NCBI RefSeq assembly: GCF_000239275.1 | Contig: NZ_JH417599.1 | Location: 1 to 46,717, forward strand | Reading direction: 5' to 3' | Length of the DNA stretch: 46,717 bases | From: Megasphaera geminata F0357 | GTDB taxonomy: Bacteria; Bacillota; Negativicutes; Veillonellales; Megasphaeraceae | Shown: positions 42,916 through 46,717 of the stretch, in pieces | Layout of the letters: each line of letters starts with the position of its first letter | Position numbering within the stretch: position 1 is the stretch's first letter | Notes under the pieces: model-generated | What the model was told of the DNA's origin: nothing | Seen by the model: only the letters and a program-made list of their open reading frames with translations | The model's database searches: none | Made by a program: the position numbers and the translations under genes

Positions 42916-43940
42916 ATGACAAAGAAAAAAGACGGAGTGGCATCGGTATTAGCATTTGAGAAAAAATTGGTTTTTTCGGACGGGTATATGTACGGTACAA
43001 CTTGGGAGGAAAGGGAAAGTAAGGCATCTCCGATTAAATTGATGGAAAAAGCTGTGAGAGGCACGATTTCTAATCGATTAAAGAAGGCGATTACCGATGA
43101 CCCTGTGAAACTAAATGCTGAAGTAGAAAAAGCTAATTTGCAGTTGGTTGATGCAGCAGCTTTAGATTTGGCACAAGATACACTGAAATTAGTATTTACA
43201 TTAAAAATATTACCTGGGATTGAATTTCCTTCTGCATGTAATGATAAAACTCATCAAGAAAATATTTATAAAATGGTTATCAGTTATATCGAGAACTATG
43301 GGTTTGATATATTGGCGAAACGGTATGCTATCAATATTGCTAATGCACGTTTCCTCTGGAGAAATAGAGTGGGAGCGGAAAAAATTGAAACATGTATTCG
43401 TGTCTTAAATAATTCGTCTCAGGAATGGAAATTTGACTCGTATAATTTCCAATTAAATGATTTTGATGTACGGATCTCGAATTTGAGTGAATTGGCGGAA
43501 ATAATTGCAAAAACTTTATCCGGAAAGAATGAGACGGTGTTGTTGGAAGTAACTTCTTATGCCAAGGTTGGTAAAGGGCAAGAAATTTATCCCAGTGAAG
43601 AATTAGTCTTGGATAAAGGACGCGGGCGGAAAAGTAAAATTCTATATAGTATAGATGGAATCGCCGCTATGCATTCACAAAAGCTTGGGAATGCTGTTCG
43701 CACGATAGATACTTGGTATCCTGAATGTGAAAGTAATGAAGGTAGAGCAATTGCAGTGGAAACATATGGGGCTGTTACTAATTTAGGGTGTGCATATAGA
43801 AGAACTTCGGATAAAAAAGATTTTTATACTTTATTTGACAAACAGTCTAAAGTGGAGAGTTAGCTGAAGAAGCTGATAAGCATTATGTTATGGCTATATT
43901 GGTTCGCGGTGGTGTATTCGGACAAAGTGAGAAGGAGTAG
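42916..43940 (+). CDS. csy3: Csy3/Cas7f, backbone subunit of the I-F complex (frameshift near 43849)
   Basis: Six copies of Csy3 line the crRNA spacer. The product starts MTKKKDGVASVLAFEKKLVFSDG and includes RFLWRNRVGAEKIE and YPSEELVLDKGRGRKSKILY. The open frame stops at 43863 after FDKQSKVES, but the next frame continues SGELAEEADKHYVMAILVRG, then GVFGQ, to a TAG at 43940, the conserved Csy3 ending. Restoring one A in AAA 43849-43851 joins them as about 341 residues, the family length. Unlike most other breaks in this window this one fits a lost base. The start follows TAGGAGGAA; the stop lies 2 nt before the cas6f ATG. Confidence 0.92.
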
Positions 43941-43942
43941 AG

Positions 43943-44515
43943 ATGAAATATTATCAGGATATTACGTTATTGCCTGATACGGAAATTCCTTTACATTTTC
44001 TCTTGTCCAAAGTTTTTTCACAAATTCATCTTGAATTTGCAGAAGTAAAAAATAGAGAAGGGAATATACCGTACGCCCTTTCCTTTCCGGAATATGGGGA
44101 AAACACATTAGGCACTAAATTACGGATTTTTAGCAATGAAAAGGCTGAATTAGAGAAATTAGATTTGAGAATAAAGCTAAGTAAGTTTGAAGATTATATA
44201 CATATAACAAGAATTAGAGATGTTCCTACGAATGTTAAAGAATATGAAATATTCAGCCGTTATCAGGTAGATGGATCCGTACATCAAAAAGCGAACCAAT
44301 ATGTGAAACGCCATGACGGAGTTACGTATGAAGAAGCCGTGAAATTTTTGCAGCAAAAAGTAAGTAAAACAAAACTACCGTACATACAGATGATTAGCTT
44401 ATCCAACCGCAACCACTTTAGACTGTTTGTCAAAAGGACGACAGTTAACAGTCCCTTACAAGGAGAATGTGGATCTTATGGACTAAGTTTACAATGTGCA
44501 ATACCTAAATTTTAA
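43943..44515 (+). CDS. cas6f: CRISPR endoribonuclease Cas6f (Csy4)
   Basis: Cas6f cuts the pre-crRNA at the 3' base of the repeat hairpin and stays bound. The 190-residue product is intact. The catalytic histidine is H29 (LLSKVFSQIHLEF), the same number as in Pseudomonas Csy4, and the serine region is MISLSNRNHFRLFVKR. The end VNSPLQGECGSYGLSL is the family C-terminal block. The start follows GAGAAGGAG in the csy3 tail. The CRISPR leader begins right after its stop codon. Confidence 0.94.
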   Translation: MKYYQDITLLPDTEIPLHFLLSKVFSQIHLEFAEVKNREGNIPYALSFPEYGENTLGTKLRIFSNEKAELEKLDLRIKLSKFEDYIHITRIRDVPTNVKEYEIFSRYQVDGSVHQKANQYVKRHDGVTYEEAVKFLQQKVSKTKLPYIQMISLSNRNHFRLFVKRTTVNSPLQGECGSYGLSLQCAIPKF

Positions 44516-44647
44516 CCAAAAATTTCTGAAACTCGTTGGAATTGCATAAAATAGCGGTTGAAATAAGAGACGAAAATAATTGGGTATTAATAAGACAAAT
44601 CTCAATAGCATAAGTCTGTGTCTGGAGTGAAGTGTTTTGGTGGAACA
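44516..44647 (+). promoter_or_regulatory. CRISPR leader
   Basis: The 132-bp A+T-rich non-coding stretch between cas6f and the first repeat is where the array promoter and the integration signals should lie. I see no clean pair of -35/-10 boxes (TTGAAA near 44559 and TATTAA near 44586 are too far apart) and no clear IHF site. Confidence 0.7.
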
Positions 44648-46717
44648 GTAAACTGCCGAATAGGCAGTTTAGAAACCTGTACCCTTATAGGTTAGGAGGT
44701 GAGAGCGAGTAAACTGCCGAATAGGCAGTTTAGAAATTATGCTTTTCATGTTTTTTAATAACGTCGTCGTAAACTGCCGAATAGGCAGTTTAGAAAGAAT
44801 GGGCGGAGGATCTCATCATAAAAGAATTGTAAACTGCCGAATAGGCAGTTTAGAAATTGAGGTCGCCCACTTCCAGATCCTGGAAGTCGTAAACTGCCGA
44901 ATAGGCAGTTTAGAAACAGCGCCGGCTTACCTGCTCGGTACCGAGATACGTAAACTGCCGAATAGGCAGTTTAGAAAAGTCGGCGGCGTGAGCCATATCC
45001 TCATCGCCGGTAAACTGCCGAATAGGCAGTTTAGAAATACATCACCGCGCGCGGTTGCCGCAACACGTCGTAAACTGCCGAATAGGCAGTTTAGAAATGA
45101 ATAAACTCGTCCCGCTTGGTCATCCTTGTGTAAACTGCCGAATAGGCAGTTTAGAAATTGATAAGATGGCGTTACATGGCAAGGAGGTAGTAAACTGCCG
45201 AATAGGCAGTTTAGAAAAAAGAAAAAACCGGGGCGAAAAAGAAAAAAAAGTAAACTGCCGAATAGGCAGTTTAGAAATTCGGCCAATCTGTTACTTTTAT
45301 GACCTATTAGTAAACTGCCGAATAGGCAGTTTAGAAAATTGACGGGAATATGCCAAACGACAACCAATAGTAAACTGCCGAATAGGCAGTTTAGAAATTT
45401 AATGTTGACAAGGAAAGGGCCACAGCAGAGTAAACTGCCGAATAGGCAGTTTAGAAAGCCATGCCCGATGAATCCATCGCTGGTCTTATGTAAACTGCCG
45501 AATAGGCAGTTTAGAAATGATATCCAAATACTTCATTATCCTTTTCAGTGTAAACTGCCGAATAGGCAGTTTAGAAATTGACAGCTTGGCGCTTGGACGG
45601 CGGCATCGTGTAAACTGCCGAATAGGCAGTTTAGAAATGGCATTGGCCTACAGTGGATTTCTCGTTATCGTAAACTGCCGAATAGGCAGTTTAGAAATAT
45701 ATTACGTATTTGCGCTTCCGAAAGCGCTTGTAAACTGCCGAATAGGCAGTTTAGAAAAAACTGGCAACCTCGACGCTAATACTACTCTAGTAAACTGCCG
45801 AATAGGCAGTTTAGAAAATCATCAACACCGCATCACATGCCCGCTCCAAGTAAACTGCCGAATAGGCAGTTTAGAAATTCAGTGCCGGACATAACTTGCT
45901 GTGCATTCAGTAAACTGCCGAATAGGCAGTTTAGAAAAGTAGAATCTTTTTCGCCATATTCAAAGTTTTGTAAACTGCCGAATAGGCAGTTTAGAAACAA
46001 TACATCAGAAAGAACACTGGAAGCTGTATGTAAACTGCCGAATAGGCAGTTTAGAAATATATAAAGACGGCCTAAAGCTCTGCCTGGAGGTAAACTGCCG
46101 AATAGGCAGTTTAGAAAGTGCGGCATATACAAGAGCGACGAAGAGACCAAGTAAACTGCCGAATAGGCAGTTTAGAAAAAGTGGTAATTCAACACCTGCG
46201 CCCTTCTGCGGTAAACTGCCGAATAGGCAGTTTAGAAAAATTATTGTTAATCCCGTTATGCAGACGTCAGGTAAACTGCCGAATAGGCAGTTTAGAAAGA
46301 TAAAGTACTGGCCGAAACGCAAGCAACGCGGTAAACTGCCGAATAGGCAGTTTAGAAAATATCATCAATGATTCTATCAATTGTCTCCTTGTAAACTGCC
46401 GAATAGGCAGTTTAGAAATCGTTGCTTAAATCCCCGCCGAAAAATCCAAAGTAAACTGCCGAATAGGCAGTTTAGAAACAGCACAGTAAGTACTCGGTGC
46501 CGTTTTTGTCGTAAACTGCCGAATAGGCAGTTTAGAAATTGCTGATATGACAAATCAGTCCTTACATTTAGTAAACTGCCGAATAGGCAGTTTAGAAAAG
46601 AATACTCCAATCGTCCCGGTGCTCGATAACGTAAACTGCCGAATAGGCAGTTTAGAAATGTGGCGTCTTATCCGACGTTGCAGACGTTTGGTAAACTGCC
46701 GAATAGGCAGTTTAGAA
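44648..46717 (+). CRISPR. Type I-F CRISPR array, 35 repeats and 34 spacers, open at window end
   Basis: The 28-bp repeat starts GTAAACTGCC and ends AGTTTAGAAA. Its centre is a hairpin: TAAACTGCC, loop GAATA, GGCAGTTTA. Repeats begin at 44648, 44709, 44769, 44829, 44889, 44950, then every 60 nt to 46090, then 46151 and every 60 nt to 46691. The last one lacks only its final base because the window ends. All copies look identical by eye. Spacers are 32 nt, except the first (44676-44708), fifth (44917-44949) and twenty-fifth (46118-46150), which are 33. All 34 spacers look different. The cas operon lies on the leader side in the same direction, so the newest spacers should be at the 44676 end. 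Reading frames across the array (VNCRIGSLE-type repeats) are artefacts of the repeat. Confidence 0.98.

Noticed and set aside
9667-43851. Programmed +1 frameshifting as a shared recoding system
   Set aside because: The eleven sites share no slippery heptamer, stop-codon context or stimulatory hairpin, and genes never known to recode (murD, mraY, hldE) are hit. Sequencing indels explain them better.
44516-44647. IHF site in the CRISPR leader
   Set aside because: I looked for the WATCAA-N4-TTR pattern and found no convincing match, so none is claimed.
44739-46610. Series of reading frames of 60-146 codons on both strands of the array
   Set aside because: Their products repeat VNCRIGSLE or FLNCLFGSL because they translate the CRISPR repeat; they are not genes.

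Overview
The window reads as chromosome of a diderm Firmicute of the class Negativicutes, most like the Veillonella/Megasphaera/Dialister group. Supporting signs are an S-layer-homology (SLH) protein next to outer-membrane biology, a complete ADP-heptose/heptosyltransferase (LPS inner core) operon, a beta-barrel porin-like protein with a C-terminal Phe, a meso-DAP-type MurE (DNPR motif), and Firmicute-style housekeeping genes (infC with a MISK start, YlbF, NrdR, MraZ). The genus is an inference; no rRNA or tRNA gene is visible.

Layout. 1-500: 3' end of an SLH protein. 667-2262 (minus strand): acetyl-CoA acetyltransferase and a separate 27-residue membrane peptide. 2720-9932 (plus): unknown gene + dGTPase, infC-rpmI-rplT behind a leader attenuator, trmL, ylbF-murB, typA. 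9947-10960: a small decayed region with long inverted repeats, a RelB/DinJ antitoxin whose YafQ-like toxin has lost its middle, and a broken IS200/IS605 transposase fragment. 11053-16897: a 2-hydroxyacid dehydrogenase, a 176-bp structured repeat, a HAD phosphatase, an M16 metalloprotease and gluQRS. 17191-30004: the dcw (division and cell wall) cluster, mraZ-rsmH-ftsL-murE-murF-mraY-murD-murG-murC-ddl-ftsQ-ftsZ, which lacks ftsI, ftsW and ftsA. 30080-35583: nrdR, then hldE-hldD-gmhB and two family-9 heptosyltransferases. 35669-36262: an outer-membrane barrel protein. 36487-46717: an A+T-richer block with a complete type I-F CRISPR-Cas system (cas1, cas2-3, csy1, csy2, csy3, cas6f) and an array of 35 repeats and 34 spacers that runs off the window end.

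How the genes work together. The dcw genes make lipid-linked UDP-MurNAc-pentapeptide with meso-DAP and position the divisome. The hld/gmh/waa genes build and attach LPS core heptose. The Csy proteins form the I-F surveillance complex, Cas6f matures the crRNA, Cas2-3 degrades targets and Cas1 with Cas2-3 acquires spacers.

A caution for all coordinates: eleven genes (typA, murE, mraY, murD, ftsZ, nrdR, hldE, the first heptosyltransferase, cas3, csy2, csy3) are each interrupted by one frameshift. Nine of the eleven fit one surplus base. Because several of these genes are essential, I read them as sequencing or assembly indels, and I give the full span of each gene as one CDS.
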